Origin: Lentilactobacillus farraginis DSM 18382 = JCM 14108
GTDB taxonomy: Bacteria > Bacillota > Bacilli > Lactobacillales > Lactobacillaceae
Assembly: GCF_000583655.1 (NCBI RefSeq)
Contig: NZ_BAKI01000002.1
Location: 109,627 to 173,626 of the forward strand
Direction of reading: 5' to 3'
DNA length: 64,000 nucleotides
Shown here: positions 54,167 through 63,698 of the stretch, in pieces
How the letters are laid out: every line of letters starts with the position of its first letter
Position numbering within the stretch: the stretch's first letter is position 1
Position numbers and translations under genes: made by a program
Notes under the pieces: generated by a model
What the model was told of the DNA's origin: nothing
Seen by the model: only the letters and a program-made list of their open reading frames with translations
Databases searched by the model: none

Positions 54167-55387
54167 TTATTCGACTCCTTTCAATAAATGATGAAATTTC
54201 TCTTTTTTAGTTTTTAAATATGAGGTATCTTCAGTTGTTGGTTCAATCTCCAGTGGAATCCGCTTATTAATATCAATTCCCAAATCGGTCAACTGTTGCA
54301 TTTTATCCGGATTGTTCGTCATTAAGTCAACCCGATGAACCCCCAGTTTGTGTAAAATTGCCACTGCCACACCGTAATGTCGCTGATCCGGTTCAAAACC
54401 CAAATGGATATTAGCATCAACCGTATCGTACCCCTGTTCTTGAAGCTTATAAGCTTGCAACTTATTGGCCAAACCGATTCCGCGGCCTTCTTGCCGTAAA
54501 TACAAAACGGCACCGTGGCCTTTCATTTGAATCAGCCGCAAGGATTTTGCCAACTGCTGGCCACAATCACAACGCTTTGAACCAAAAACATCCCCAGTTA
54601 AACATTCTGAGTGAACCCGTAATAATAATGGCTCATTTGCATCAATCGTCCCTTTTGAAATCAGCAGTGTCGGTTCCGAGTGTTCATCAGTTCGAAAGGC
54701 CGTCAAATTAAAATCACCATATTCAGTCGGCAGTTTAACCCGAGTGATTGGCTGGGCCACGTCAATATCTTTCATATATCGATAAGCTTGGATGTCCGCA
54801 ATGGTTAAAAATGGCATTTGTAGTCCTTCAGCGAAGGATTTTAAATAGGATCGCCGGGCCATCGTGCCATCTTTTTTGAGGATTTCACAAATATAGGCTA
54901 CCGGGGATGCACCGGCTAATTTGGCGAGGTCGACGGCCGCTTCCGTATGCCCTTGGCGTTGAAGTGTACCACGATCAGCCGCAATTAGCGGAAAAATATG
55001 GCCGGGATGATAAAAGTCCGCACTGGTTTTACTTACATCTGCCAATTGCCGAATCGTGTCTGCCCGGTCAAATGCTGAAATGCCAGTCGAGGTGGTTTTA
55101 GCATCCGTGCTGACTGTAAAAGCAGTCCCGTAGGCGTCCGTTGCATTGGTAACCATTGGGCCAAGCCCCAATCGATCCGCATATGATTGACTCATTGGCA
55201 CGCACAGAAGGCCGTGAGCTTTTGAAACCATGGTGTTAACCGTTTGGGGTGACACAAAATCGGCCAATCCGATCATGTCTCCTTCGGCTTCCCGCTGCAG
55301 TGAATCCGCAACGATCACCAGTTTACCCTGTTTCAATGCCGCAATGGCGCGTTCAACCCGTTTAATAATCTGTTTTGACTTGTTCAT
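54167..55387 (-). CDS. ribBA: Bifunctional GTP cyclohydrolase II / DHBP synthase
   Basis: 406 residues: N-terminal 3,4-dihydroxy-2-butanone 4-phosphate synthase (residues 1-205; LVIVADSLQREAEGDMI, RRQGHTEAAVDLAKLAG) and C-terminal GTP cyclohydrolase II (VHSECLTGDVFGSKRCDCG with zinc Cys, LRQEGRGIGLANKLQAY, GVHRVDLMTNNPDK). It supplies both precursors of riboflavin from ribulose 5-phosphate and GTP. The residue usually reading DDEDRENEGD is DSLQREAEGD here: one Asp-Glu pair is altered. It overlaps ribE. Confidence 0.94.
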   Translation of the reverse strand: MNKSKQIIKRVERAIAALKQGKLVIVADSLQREAEGDMIGLADFVSPQTVNTMVSKAHGLLCVPMSQSYADRLGLGPMVTNATDAYGTAFTVSTDAKTTSTGISAFDRADTIRQLADVSKTSADFYHPGHIFPLIAADRGTLQRQGHTEAAVDLAKLAGASPVAYICEILKKDGTMARRSYLKSFAEGLQMPFLTIADIQAYRYMKDIDVAQPITRVKLPTEYGDFNLTAFRTDEHSEPTLLISKGTIDANEPLLLRVHSECLTGDVFGSKRCDCGQQLAKSLRLIQMKGHGAVLYLRQEGRGIGLANKLQAYKLQEQGYDTVDANIHLGFEPDQRHYGVAVAILHKLGVHRVDLMTNNPDKMQQLTDLGIDINKRIPLEIEPTTEDTSYLKTKKEKFHHLLKGVE

Positions 55388-55982
55388 TTGTTTCAGCCTC
55401 CCGACCTGATAAAATGTATTTGCCTAAAATATCCGTTTCCAAATTAACAACTTCACCATCGTTTAAATCTTTTAAGATAGTTTCCTGCAACGTATGTGGA
55501 ATCAAGCTAACCGAAAAGGTATCATCATTGACTTGGGTAACGGTTAAACTGACACCGTCAACGGCAATTGACCCCTTCTCAATAATCAAGGGCCGATATT
55601 TTTTAGGAAACCGAATCTGATAAACAGTGGCATTACCTTCAACTTGATGAGAAGTCACGGTTCCAATTGTATCAACGTGTCCCAAAACAAAGTGGCCATC
55701 CAATCGATCCGAAGCCCGCAAAGCCGGTTCAATATTTACTTGAGAACCGACCCGAACCGTTGCCAGATTCGTGCGCCGAATTGTCTCCGGCATAACGTCA
55801 ACGGCAAAGGTTGTTTCTTGTAGCTTGGTAATTGTTAGACAAATCCCATTAACCGCGAGGCTGTCACCAATTTTGGCATGAATTTTGGTAACCAACGGGC
55901 AATCAATTAACAATCGCTGACTGGCTTTTCTTTTTTCAACTGCTTTAATCGTTCCAATTGATCGAACAATTCCGGTAAACAT
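55362..55982 (-). CDS. ribE: Riboflavin synthase alpha chain
   Basis: 206 residues, two lumazine-binding domains: MFTGIVRSIGTIKAV and GHFVLGHVDTIGTVT begin the two halves; GICLTITKL and GVSLTVTQV are matching motifs in each. Last step: two lumazines give riboflavin and a pyrimidine. It lies 1 nt after ribD. Confidence 0.94.
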   Translation of the reverse strand: MFTGIVRSIGTIKAVEKRKASQRLLIDCPLVTKIHAKIGDSLAVNGICLTITKLQETTFAVDVMPETIRRTNLATVRVGSQVNIEPALRASDRLDGHFVLGHVDTIGTVTSHQVEGNATVYQIRFPKKYRPLIIEKGSIAVDGVSLTVTQVNDDTFSVSLIPHTLQETILKDLNDGEVVNLETDILGKYILSGREAETNEQVKTDY

Positions 55983-55983
55983 C

Positions 55984-57030
55984 TTAGTCCCTCCCCGCTG
56001 TTATGACGACATCCGACCCTAATTGACGGACTTTGATCGGCTTAAACTTTTCAATTGTCGAAGCGGCTTTTCCGAAAACTGCTGGTAAGCCGCCACCACC
56101 CAAGATCAGCGGAGCCAAATAAACCTGCAGCCGATCAGCCAAATCAGCGGCTGTAAAAGCTGCCAATACATGGCTGCCACCTTCAACTAATAACGATTGA
56201 ATCCCTTGTTTGGCCAAAAATTCAACGATGGTCTGCGGCGTCCAAGTTTGATCTTGAAACACACGAACAAACTTTGGCCACTGGCGGGTTGATTTGGTCC
56301 GGGTTAACAGCCAAACCGGTGCTTCCTGCTGAAAGAGTTGTGCCGATAACGGCAGTTTGTCTGCGTTATTGACCAATCCAATTCTGATTGGTGGAAACGG
56401 CAAGTTCGCTGTTCGAACCGTCAATTTCGGATCATCGACCGTCAGCGTCTTTTCACCAACCAAAATCGCCTGATTGGCGATTCGCAGTGTCTGGCTGTCA
56501 GCAAAAGCCGCATCACCGGTTAGTCGCGTACGTTGTCCGGCTTGATAGTTTAATTTACCATCTAGGCTCATAGCATATTTAAGGGTCACTAACGGTCTAT
56601 GATGGCGATAAAAAAAGTTATAGGCTTCGTTTAATTCACCAGTAGTATTCAAAACTTTGACCGAAATACCATGATCTTTTAGAATATTTATGCCTTTGCC
56701 AGCGACCAATGGATTAGGATCGCGTTGGCCAATGATTACTTTCTTAATCCCAACGGCAACTAACTTCTTGGCACAGGGTGGCGTTTTGCCAAAATGACTG
56801 CAAGGCTCCATTGTGACGTACATCGTCGCGCCCTCAGCCTCCTTTAGCGTTTGAAGATGGCTCAAAGCATCGATTTCGGCATGGTGCTGGCCAAATTGAT
56901 GATGGTAACCAGTTGCCAGAATCTGATTATCTTTACAGATGACCGCGCCAACTACCGGATTCTGCCAGGTCAGACCAATGCCTTTTTTGGCTTCGGCAAA
57001 AGCCAATGCCATGATTTTTTCATCGTCCAT
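55984..57030 (-). CDS. ribD: Riboflavin deaminase/reductase
   Basis: 348 residues. N-terminal zinc deaminase: GYHHQFGQHHAEIDAL and EPCSHFGKTPPCAK bind zinc; C-terminal reductase domain with KYAMSLDGKL, ILVGEKTLTVDDP and VEGGSHVLAAF. It converts the GTP-derived pyrimidine to the ribitylamino form. First gene behind the FMN riboswitch. Confidence 0.94.
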   Translation of the reverse strand: MDDEKIMALAFAEAKKGIGLTWQNPVVGAVICKDNQILATGYHHQFGQHHAEIDALSHLQTLKEAEGATMYVTMEPCSHFGKTPPCAKKLVAVGIKKVIIGQRDPNPLVAGKGINILKDHGISVKVLNTTGELNEAYNFFYRHHRPLVTLKYAMSLDGKLNYQAGQRTRLTGDAAFADSQTLRIANQAILVGEKTLTVDDPKLTVRTANLPFPPIRIGLVNNADKLPLSAQLFQQEAPVWLLTRTKSTRQWPKFVRVFQDQTWTPQTIVEFLAKQGIQSLLVEGGSHVLAAFTAADLADRLQVYLAPLILGGGGLPAVFGKAASTIEKFKPIKVRQLGSDVVITAGRD

Positions 57031-57047
57031 ATTCTTTCACTCCAATT

Positions 57048-57080
57048 AAAAAGGCCCCGCAACAAAGCTGCGGGGCCCTT
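57048..57080 (-). terminator. FMN riboswitch terminator ahead of ribD
   Basis: AAGGCCCCGC (57051-57060) and GCGGGGCC (57070-57077) form a GC-rich stem of about 10 bp; a T run follows on the minus strand before ribD. Confidence 0.9.
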
Positions 57081-57175
57081 ACTTAATCCATTTTTGATGT
57101 AGATTTTAAGGTTGATTAATCAAGACAGCCAACTAAAAAAGCCGGCCACTGATTTTATCAAACGTGTCGTGTTTT

Positions 57176-57299
57176 CTTCTCCCATCCAGACTTTACTGTC
57201 GGTCCCAGACTTGCACTGGGTCCACCGCTAAACGCGGGTCACGGACTTCAATCAAAAGATTGTTACCGTCGGTCGGGAATTTCACCCTGCCCCGAAGAA
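57176..57299 (-). ncRNA. FMN (RFN-element) riboswitch
   Basis: On the minus strand the RFN core reads CTTCGGGGCAGGGTGAAAT, CCCGACCGACGGT, GTCCGTGACCC, GGTGGACCCAG and GTCTGGATGGGAGAAGA. It should shut off ribD-ribE-ribBA-ribH when FMN is high. Confidence 0.95.
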
Positions 57300-57319
57300 A
57301 TTATTTAATTGTCAAAGTA

Positions 57320-57348
57320 AAGATAGCACAAGTTGGGTTAAATGACAA
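57320..57348 (-). promoter_or_regulatory. Promoter of the rib operon
   Basis: Minus strand TTGTCA (57348-57343), 17 nt, TATCTT (57325-57320), preceded by TG at the extended position; about 20 nt ahead of the riboswitch. Confidence 0.65.
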
Positions 57349-57402
57349 CCTAAAAAATCATGATGTTTAATAATTTGACACTTGATCCGTTAATTAAATG
57401 AA

Positions 57403-57570
57403 TCATGACTTTTTTCTAACCCAAGCAACAGCAGCGTAGCAAACGCTAAACGCAACCAAGACAATTGCACTGCCAAACAACCAATTAGACCAGTCACTTG
57501 TTACGCCATGGAAAATTACAATGAGCATTGTTGCAATTGTGACAATAAATTTTTTCATTTCCTTTGACAC
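57403..57570 (-). CDS. Small two-segment membrane protein
   Basis: 51-55 residues: MKKFIVTIATMLIVIFHGV, then SAIVLVAFSVCYAAVAWV and a basic tail. Start either GTG 57570 (after TTAGGTG) or ATG 57558. Unrecognised. It follows another small membrane gene (57642) in the same direction; the two may be cotranscribed. Confidence 0.5.
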   Translation of the reverse strand: MSKEMKKFIVTIATMLIVIFHGVTSDWSNWLFGSAIVLVAFSVCYAAVAWVRKKS

Positions 57571-57641
57571 CAAAAATCACACCTAACCAATTATTGAATT
57601 TCCAGAAGACTTATCAAGCTACATCCAAAATACAGTCAGCC

Positions 57642-57845
57642 TTATGAACGCCGCTTTCTTTCAATAAAATAAATCAAACCAACAGATACGACGATATAGG
57701 TTGGTGTAGATATGCCAACCAGCATAGCCAATGGCCACCACTGAATGCTACCCAAGATTAACCAATCAAAAATAAGATGAAGAAAAATCATCATCATTTC
57801 CATGCCAATATACACAGTTCCAAATACCTTCAACGTTTTTCTCAT
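57642..57845 (-). CDS. Small membrane protein
   Basis: 67 residues with two hydrophobic segments (MEMMMIFLHLIFDWLILGS and LVGISTPTYIVVSVGLIYFI) and a basic end. ATG 57845 follows CAGGAGGC, supporting a real gene. No family recognised. Confidence 0.6.
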   Translation of the reverse strand: MRKTLKVFGTVYIGMEMMMIFLHLIFDWLILGSIQWWPLAMLVGISTPTYIVVSVGLIYFIERKRRS

Positions 57846-58137
57846 TTATTGCCTCCTGATTCCTTAAGAGTAAATTAGGATTTATGAAAAAATGCAACTA
57901 ACCTCAAACTAAAGCAGTCTAGATAATAGTAGTATGTCACACGAATTCAAAAAGCGTCAAATTATTTTTAAGTATCATTCACCGCATAAAGTTTCAGTAT
58001 TGTGCTTTTAAGTTTTTCAAGTCAAACTACAATTTCACGAATGAAAGCCTCATTCTTGACACTTTCAAGAATTCTCTACTGATTTTCATAAAACGTTAAT
58101 CCGTCTAACCGTTGAATATGATAAGATAATATGCGTT

Positions 58138-59375
58138 ATGAAAAAGGAAAATGCTATTTTAACAATTTCAACAATTGGTTTGGGAATTTTGGTGGGAATC
58201 AGCTCACTGCTTTTAAGCCTGTTCCTAAATCTAATTGAAAAAATATTTCTTCACTTTGATGAAACCGCGCTTCAACCGATTGTAACAGGAACTCCTGGTA
58301 GCGCCAGGGTGGCTTCAGTTCTTGTCGGTGGAATAATTTCAGCAGTTATTTGGTGGGTTTTAAGAACCAAAGTGACACCCCCGACTACGATTGAAAAGGG
58401 GTTATCCGGGGAAAAGATGCCACTAGTTCAAACCGCACTTCACGTTATAACCCAAATCTTTTATGTCGGTACCGGTGGTTCGGTCGGCCGAGAATTAGCC
58501 CTCGGGAAGCTGGGGCAATGATTGCTCAGAAGTGGCAGGCCGGATTGGTAAAATGTCGGTTGGGAATCCTCAGCAAAGACGATACCCACCTATTAATGGC
58601 TGCCGCGGCCGGCGCGGGATTTGCCGGAGTCTATAACGCACCAGTTACCGGAATGTTTTTCTGTGTGGAAGTTCTCTTCAAAAAAATTTCTTTACGCAGT
58701 GTCAGTGTTAGTCTAACCATGTCAATCATTGCAACACTGATCAGTGACGCCGTTAAGGGAACCGCTCCTTATTATCTGGTTGGCAAAAATGCTTTTCAGG
58801 CGCAATTTTTACCAATTGCTGTTTTGATTGCGATTCTTTGCGGATTGCTTGGCGCTTTGTTTCGGAAATCTTTTAAATGGGCTGAAAGACAAAAGCCTCG
58901 AAATTCCAAAATGCTGTGGCAGCTGCCATTGGCGTCTTTATTAACCGGATTGGTTTCAATTAATTTTCCCCAAATCATGGGAAATGGTCGGGCTTTGGCT
59001 CAGTTTTCATTTAACACCACCGACAACCACCTATTGTTAATCCTTTTATTTGGTGCCATCGCAAAGTACCTGGTCACCGTTCTAACCATTCGAGCTGGCG
59101 CGTTTGGCGGTACACTGACGCCTTCCGTCGCAATTGGCGGTGCGGTTGGCGCAATTATCGGGATTTTAATTCTTCCCTTTATGGCCATACCGATTTGGCA
59201 GTCAGCTTTATTGGGTGGCTGTAGCTTGCTGGCCGCTTCCCAGCAGGCCCCTCTAATGGCATTGTTTATGATCTTTGAGGTCTGCCATTTGGGATCCATG
59301 GCTTTGGTGCCGCTTGGATTAGGGGTTGCCATCGCAATTGCTGTATCGAGACTGGTATTAAATCCATCAAATTAG
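58138..59375 (+). CDS. ClC-family chloride/fluoride channel or exchanger (one missing base)
   Basis: Membrane protein of about 412 residues once one C is restored in the run 58499-58501 (GSVGRELAP-REAGAMIAQKW). The ClC filter region GRELAPR (G-R-E-x-P) carries the external-gate Glu, followed by GFAGVYNAPVTGMFF and, near the end, GGTLTPSVAIGGAVG. That Glu suggests an H+/anion exchanger. Ribosome site is poor at ATG 58138; a leaderless start is possible since TAAGATAAT lies just upstream. Substrate Cl- or F- cannot be told. Confidence 0.85.
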
Positions 59376-59402
59376 TCTAAAAGCAAGCGTGAGACGAAGG
59401 GC

Positions 59403-59487
59403 GGTTAACTTCCAGAGCATAATCGAATCATCCGAATATTCCGGGCTTGAATGTTTGGATAATTCGATTATGTGGCAGGAAGTTGCC
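59403..59487. repeat. Long imperfect palindrome between clc and copA
   Basis: Arms GCATAATCGAATCATCCGAA and its near complement TTTGGATAATTCGATTATG, extended by AACTTCC / GGAAGTT, fold into a stem of roughly 30 bp with mismatches around CGGGCT. The outer flank (GGCAACTTCC read on the minus strand with GCGCCGAAAGGC) has a relative at 62655-62700. Confidence 0.6.
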
Positions 59488-59529
59488 TTTCGGCGCACGT
59501 TTTTGCTCGGTAATAATCGTGATTTCATA

Positions 59530-59575
59530 AAATAACGGGACTGGACAAAATTACTTTTGCCCAGTCCCGTTATTT
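59530..59575. terminator. Terminator between clc and copA
   Basis: AAATAACGGGACTGG (59530-59544) and CCAGTCCCGTTATTT (59561-59575), a perfect 15-bp stem between convergent genes. Confidence 0.9.
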
Positions 59576-59600
59576 AGCATTTATGATTCAAACATTTCAA

Positions 59601-61546
59601 TTAAGCTGTTGTTTGGTGAAACCGTTGCTCACCAACAATCTTAGTTTTATTCAATAATAATGACGAAGTAACCACCGAAACCGATGAGAAAGCCATTGCC
59701 AAACCAGCCAACTCAGGCTCAATTGGAGGCCAATCCCTACCAAGACGCCGGCTGAAATCGGAATACCAATCAAATTATAAATAAACGCCCAGAAAAGGTT
59801 AAGCTTGATGCGATTAAAGGTTTTTTTGGAAATTTCAAGCGCTCTGACAACGCCCATCAAATCATTTTGCATTAAAATAATTTCGCCGGATTCAATCGCA
59901 ATATCCGTCCCGGATCCCATGGCAATTCCAACGTCCGCAACTGTCAGTGCCGGTGCGTCATTAATTCCGTCACCGACAAAAGCAACTTGACCATCCTGCT
60001 GAAGCGCTTTAACATGGTCGGCTTTTTCATTTGGCAGAACCCCGGCAATCACCTGATCAATGCCAACCTGGCTACCAATTGCCTGCGCTACCCGCTGGTT
60101 GTCACCAGTCAGCATCACGGTTTTAAGTCCTCGAGCCTTTAACTCTGAGATGGCTTGGGCCGCCGTTTTCTTAGGGGTATCCTGAATGGCAATCAAGCCA
60201 ATCACTTGGCCAGCCAAGCCAACCAACACAACCGTCTTGGCATCATTTTGCAATCGGGTCATTTCTGTTTTCAAATCATCAGCCATTTGATAAGTTGTCA
60301 TCAACTTGGCACTGCCGACAAACGCATTTTGACCATCGACGGCTGCTTTAACGCCTTTGCCTTCAATGTTTTGAAAATCAGTCGCCTGAGAATAGCGAAG
60401 CTGATACTGCTTAGCCTTTGCCATAACGGCACTGGCCAAAGGATGTTCGGAGTTCACTTCCAAAGCTGCGGCGATTTGAAGGACTTTTTGCTGGTTGCCG
60501 ATTACATCAGTTACAACTGGCTTGCCTGCTGTAATTGTACCGGTTTTATCGAACACCACCGTCTTGACATGGTTAACTTCTTCCAGTGCCTGGCCGTTTT
60601 TAATTAATACCCCCAACTTGGCTGATCGGGCAGTACCAACCATTAAAGCCGTCGGGGTTGCTAATCCCAGCGCACACGGGCAGGCAATCACGATAACTGA
60701 AACGGCAAATAACATTGCCTGGACTGCCGGTGCACCTAAAAAGACAAACCAAATCACAAAGGTGACGATTGCGGCAATTAGAACCGCCGGTACAAAGATG
60801 CTTGAAAGCCGATCGGTTAGATTTTGAATCGGCGCGTGACTGGTCTGTGCTTTCTTAACCAGTTCAACGATTTGAGCTAAAGCCGTATCTTTGCCGACTT
60901 TAGTCGCTCGAAAAATCAACAAACCATCCATATTGATAGTCGAGCCGATAACTTCATCGCCGGTCTTTTTTGATACCGGCAAACTTTCACCGGTTACCAT
61001 TGATTCGTTAACATGCGTCGTCCCCTTCGTCACAACACCATCAACCGGAATTTTTTCACCAGGTCGAACCCGGATAATGTCGCCCACTTGAACTTTCTCA
61101 AGCGGTACTTTTGAATACTGATCATTCGTTAACACATCCGCTTCTTTAACCTGCAAATTCAGCAACTTACTCAAAGCGTTGGAAGCACTGCTATGCATTC
61201 TTTCTTCCAAGGCATCCCCTAAAAGGACAAACACTGTCACCAGCGCGGCACTTTCAAAGTAAACTGCTCGGCCAGTCAACATTGCAAATAAAGAATAAAA
61301 ATAGGCAACCGACGTCCCCACGGCAACCAACGTATTCATATTGGCATTATGGTGTTTAAAAGCTGCCCAGGCGCTTTTCCAATACGGCGCAGCTGAAATC
61401 AGCATAATCAGCGTTGTGGTCAGAAACGCAATCCAGGTATACCCGGGGATTATCCAATGAAATGGCATCAGAACCATTTGAAGCAGCATCGGGCTTGCCA
61501 AAATTAACGACAGCCAGAATTTTTGCATATTGGATATTTTAATCAA
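59601..61546 (-). CDS. copA: Copper-transporting P1B ATPase CopA (one missing base)
   Basis: About 648 residues, 8 membrane segments, no N-terminal heavy-metal domain. Motifs: MVTGESLPV (actuator), [13 protein letters not shown] with the Cu(I)-binding [15 protein letters not shown] (phospho-Asp), [10 protein letters not shown] (HP), MLTGDN and [14 protein letters not shown]. The C-terminal end is in another frame: one C in the run 59715-59716 restores [23 protein letters not shown] and the stop at 59601. TTG 61546 follows AAAGGTGG and overlaps the upstream cupredoxin gene. Exports Cu(I). Confidence 0.92.
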
Positions 61547-61860
61547 CGGATAACCACCTTTCCGTGAAACATATTCATGCCACAAGCAAAGTCAAATTCG
61601 CCACTTTGGTCAGTGTTAATGGATACTTCAACATCCCGATTCAGTGGCAGCTTTTTCTTAAACCCAAGCTCTGACGATTGAACTTTTGCCAAACAGTCAG
61701 ATTCATTCAAGCGGTGAAAGACCAGTTTGGCTGGAACGCCTTTCTTCAAACTCACGGTGTCAGGTTCGTACCCGTGATCAACTTTGATCTGAACTGTTTG
61801 AGCACCGTCATTATCTGCTTGCACTTTGTTTTGACCACCAAAAAAATTCTTGAAATTCAT
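61543..61860 (-). CDS. Cytoplasmic cupredoxin-like copper protein
   Basis: 105 residues: a cupredoxin fold with [15 protein letters not shown], a Cys in ESDCLAK and the C-terminal ligand loop [15 protein letters not shown]. No signal peptide or membrane anchor, so it may be a cytosolic copper carrier feeding CopA. Its stop overlaps the copA start and it is coupled to the upstream anchored version. Confidence 0.8.
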   Translation of the reverse strand: MNFKNFFGGQNKVQADNDGAQTVQIKVDHGYEPDTVSLKKGVPAKLVFHRLNESDCLAKVQSSELGFKKKLPLNRDVEVSINTDQSGEFDFACGMNMFHGKVVIR

Positions 61861-61895
61861 AACTATTACCTGCTTTCTGTTTAACTTTATTTAAA

Positions 61896-62291
61896 TTAAT
61901 CTTTTACAATAATCTTGCCGTGGAACATGTTCATCCCACAAGCATAATCAAACTCAGTTGCCTGATCGGTTGGGATTTCAATTGCCGTCATTTTTTGCTT
62001 GGTTAAATCCTTATCAATTCCCAGCTTTTCAAAAACAACGTGTGATAGACAAGCTGTCGAATCATTCATCTGAAATTTAACTTTAGCCGGCACACCCTTC
62101 TTTAAAACCAGAGTACTCGGCGAATAGCCGCCGTCCACCACAATTGTGGATTCTTGCTGATTATCACTGATCTGTGCGTCACTGGTCTTCTCCTCATGAC
62201 TCCCGAAGAACCACCAGATAATAAACGCAATCAAACCAAGTGAAATTGCCAATACTACAAGCTGCAAAATTCCGTCATCCCCCTCTGCCAA
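61896..62291 (-). CDS. Membrane-anchored cupredoxin
   Basis: 131 residues: an N-terminal membrane helix (LQLVVLAISLGLIAFIIWWFF, near residues 8-28) and a cupredoxin domain sharing [12 protein letters not shown] and [16 protein letters not shown] with the downstream protein. ATG 62291 lacks a striking ribosome site. First gene behind two cop boxes. The pair with CopA forms a copper-handling operon. Confidence 0.8.
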   Translation of the reverse strand: MAEGDDGILQLVVLAISLGLIAFIIWWFFGSHEEKTSDAQISDNQQESTIVVDGGYSPSTLVLKKGVPAKVKFQMNDSTACLSHVVFEKLGIDKDLTKQKMTAIEIPTDQATEFDYACGMNMFHGKIIVKD

Positions 62292-62369
62292 AACTCATTC
62301 AATTGATTCTCAATTGCTACATAAGATTGAACCTGCTTATTCAAATGGATGGCCACCTTCTTTGAAATC

Positions 62370-62421
62370 TACAAGTGTAACTTCGATTAATACTATACCA
62401 CCAAAAATCTACATTTGTAAA
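62370..62421 (-). promoter_or_regulatory. Two CopY-type operators and the cop operon promoter
   Basis: TACAAGTGTA (62370-62379) and TACATTTGTA (62410-62419) match the cop-box consensus TACANNTGTA. Between them on the minus strand TTTACA (62421-62416), 18 nt, TATAGT (62397-62392) is a good promoter overlapping both boxes. Expression should rise when copper displaces a CopY-type repressor, whose gene is not in the window. Confidence 0.85.
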
Positions 62422-62542
62422 CATTAACTTTCAATTTGCCAATCTTTTTAGGCAAAACCCTTAGGCATCGCCGCTTCTCAGCTTAAAATAAGTTTTTGAC
62501 AAATCACAGTCGAACGCTATTTTCAATTGTTAAGCAAAAAAA

Positions 62543-62582
62543 GAACCGTCAATCACTGTAAAAAAACAGTCATTGACGGTTC
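62543..62582 (-). terminator. Terminator of the ADP-ribosyltransferase gene
   Basis: GAACCGTCAAT (62543-62553) and ATTGACGGTTC (62572-62582) plus inner ACTGT / ACAGT form a stem of about 16 bp, with T run on the minus strand. The region 62292-62768 otherwise holds the cop promoter and one repeat. Confidence 0.8.
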
Positions 62583-62654
62583 CAAATCTATTTAATTAGG
62601 ATTGAGATAACAATAATTTTGTTCAGTCCCGGTTTGTGTCATCCCGATTATTAG

Positions 62655-62700
62655 CAATTAAAGCCGGGCGCCGAAAGGCCATTCCAGAACGTAACTACTT
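62655..62700. repeat. Short repeat resembling the 59403-59510 palindrome flank
   Basis: CGGGCGCCGAAAGGCCATTCC, read on the plus strand, resembles the minus-strand flank GTGCGCCGAAAGGCAACTTCC near 59490, and the GTGCGAAAAGTAGTTAC on the other strand resembles GTGAGACGAAGGGCGGTTAAC at 59390-59408. Two diverged members of a small intergenic repeat family. Confidence 0.45.
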
Positions 62701-62768
62701 TTCGCACCACTCTTAAAATGCTCACTTCATCAAGTCCAATGTAACTATCCAATACTTAAGATGTCGCG

Positions 62769-63698
62769 TTAGATGCTTGACATGGGCTTTCTTACCTGAT
62801 TGCTGTTCGATCGATGTTTCATGAAGCTGGTATAGCCCTTCTGCAGTCGGGTAATGATCATTTTCGTTCCGGCTTGCATTAAGTATTCTTTTTCACCCCT
62901 GTTTTCTGAAATTGGATCAACGTAGGCACCGTGATACCCTTTGGGAATATTAATTCGTAAAATGACGTGTTGTGAAAAGGCCAGTGCTGTCATCCGATCC
63001 AAAGTTGTCGATGAATAGGCTGGATCCCGATATTCGCCACCCACTTGAATTGCCTGATCAGCCAATGATTTTTTTAAGCCAACTAGGGAAGTTCCCCGAA
63101 AAACCGTTAATGGCGCGTTCAATTTGAATTTATGAATCCCGTTATTAATGGCGCTAATCTTGGAGCGGGTTGTCTTAATCATTTTTTTCTGGGATTTTCG
63201 CAGTGCCTGGTTAATCACATCGTAGCCGTTTCCCGTATAGTAACGAATCGCTCGATACTGCTTTTGGTTTAACTTTTTAGCCCATTTTAGAGATGACTGT
63301 GTTAATTTATCAATTTCATGGGCGTTATTTCGAACCCGTTTGTAAGAATAACTGAACTGACTTGGCTTTTCCACCAACATTTCTGTTGGATTCCCCGGAA
63401 CGGTTACCAAATATTTTGCTCCGGGTAATTTCTGCTGCACAGTCAAAGCCGTGTTTTTGGGAATCTGAACCGGGTTTTGATAATCTGCCCGTTGATTTCC
63501 CCACTCATACGCTGTCGTTGGCTGATTGGTCACAAAAACCGACTTGCCGACATTGGTTGTGACCGTATCCGATTGAATCATCAAAAAATTGTTTTGAATC
63601 GAAGTTTGATGATGCACAGTTTTAGCCAACGCTGTCCCTTGAACAGAGAGCCCCAATATCAATGCTGCCGCAAAAAGTAATTTTTTAATTCTCTTCAA
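62769..63698 (-). CDS. Secreted ADP-ribosyltransferase (R-S-E class)
   Basis: 309 residues. Signal peptide: KRIKKLL, hydrophobic core, likely cut after TALA (about residue 25). Residues 25-130 form an unassigned N-terminal region. The C-terminal domain holds the ART triad: LTVFRGTSLVGL (Arg), DPAYSSTTLDRMTALAF (STS-type Ser-Ser-Thr) and NRGEKEYLMQAGTKM (E-x-E). The E-x-E form suggests arginine as acceptor; a target cannot be read. TTG 63698 follows GGATGGGG. No immunity gene is recognised next to it. It resembles PF03496-type exoenzymes. Confidence 0.8.
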   Translation of the reverse strand: MKRIKKLLFAAALILGLSVQGTALAKTVHHQTSIQNNFLMIQSDTVTTNVGKSVFVTNQPTTAYEWGNQRADYQNPVQIPKNTALTVQQKLPGAKYLVTVPGNPTEMLVEKPSQFSYSYKRVRNNAHEIDKLTQSSLKWAKKLNQKQYRAIRYYTGNGYDVINQALRKSQKKMIKTTRSKISAINNGIHKFKLNAPLTVFRGTSLVGLKKSLADQAIQVGGEYRDPAYSSTTLDRMTALAFSQHVILRINIPKGYHGAYVDPISENRGEKEYLMQAGTKMIITRLQKGYTSFMKHRSNSNQVRKPMSSI

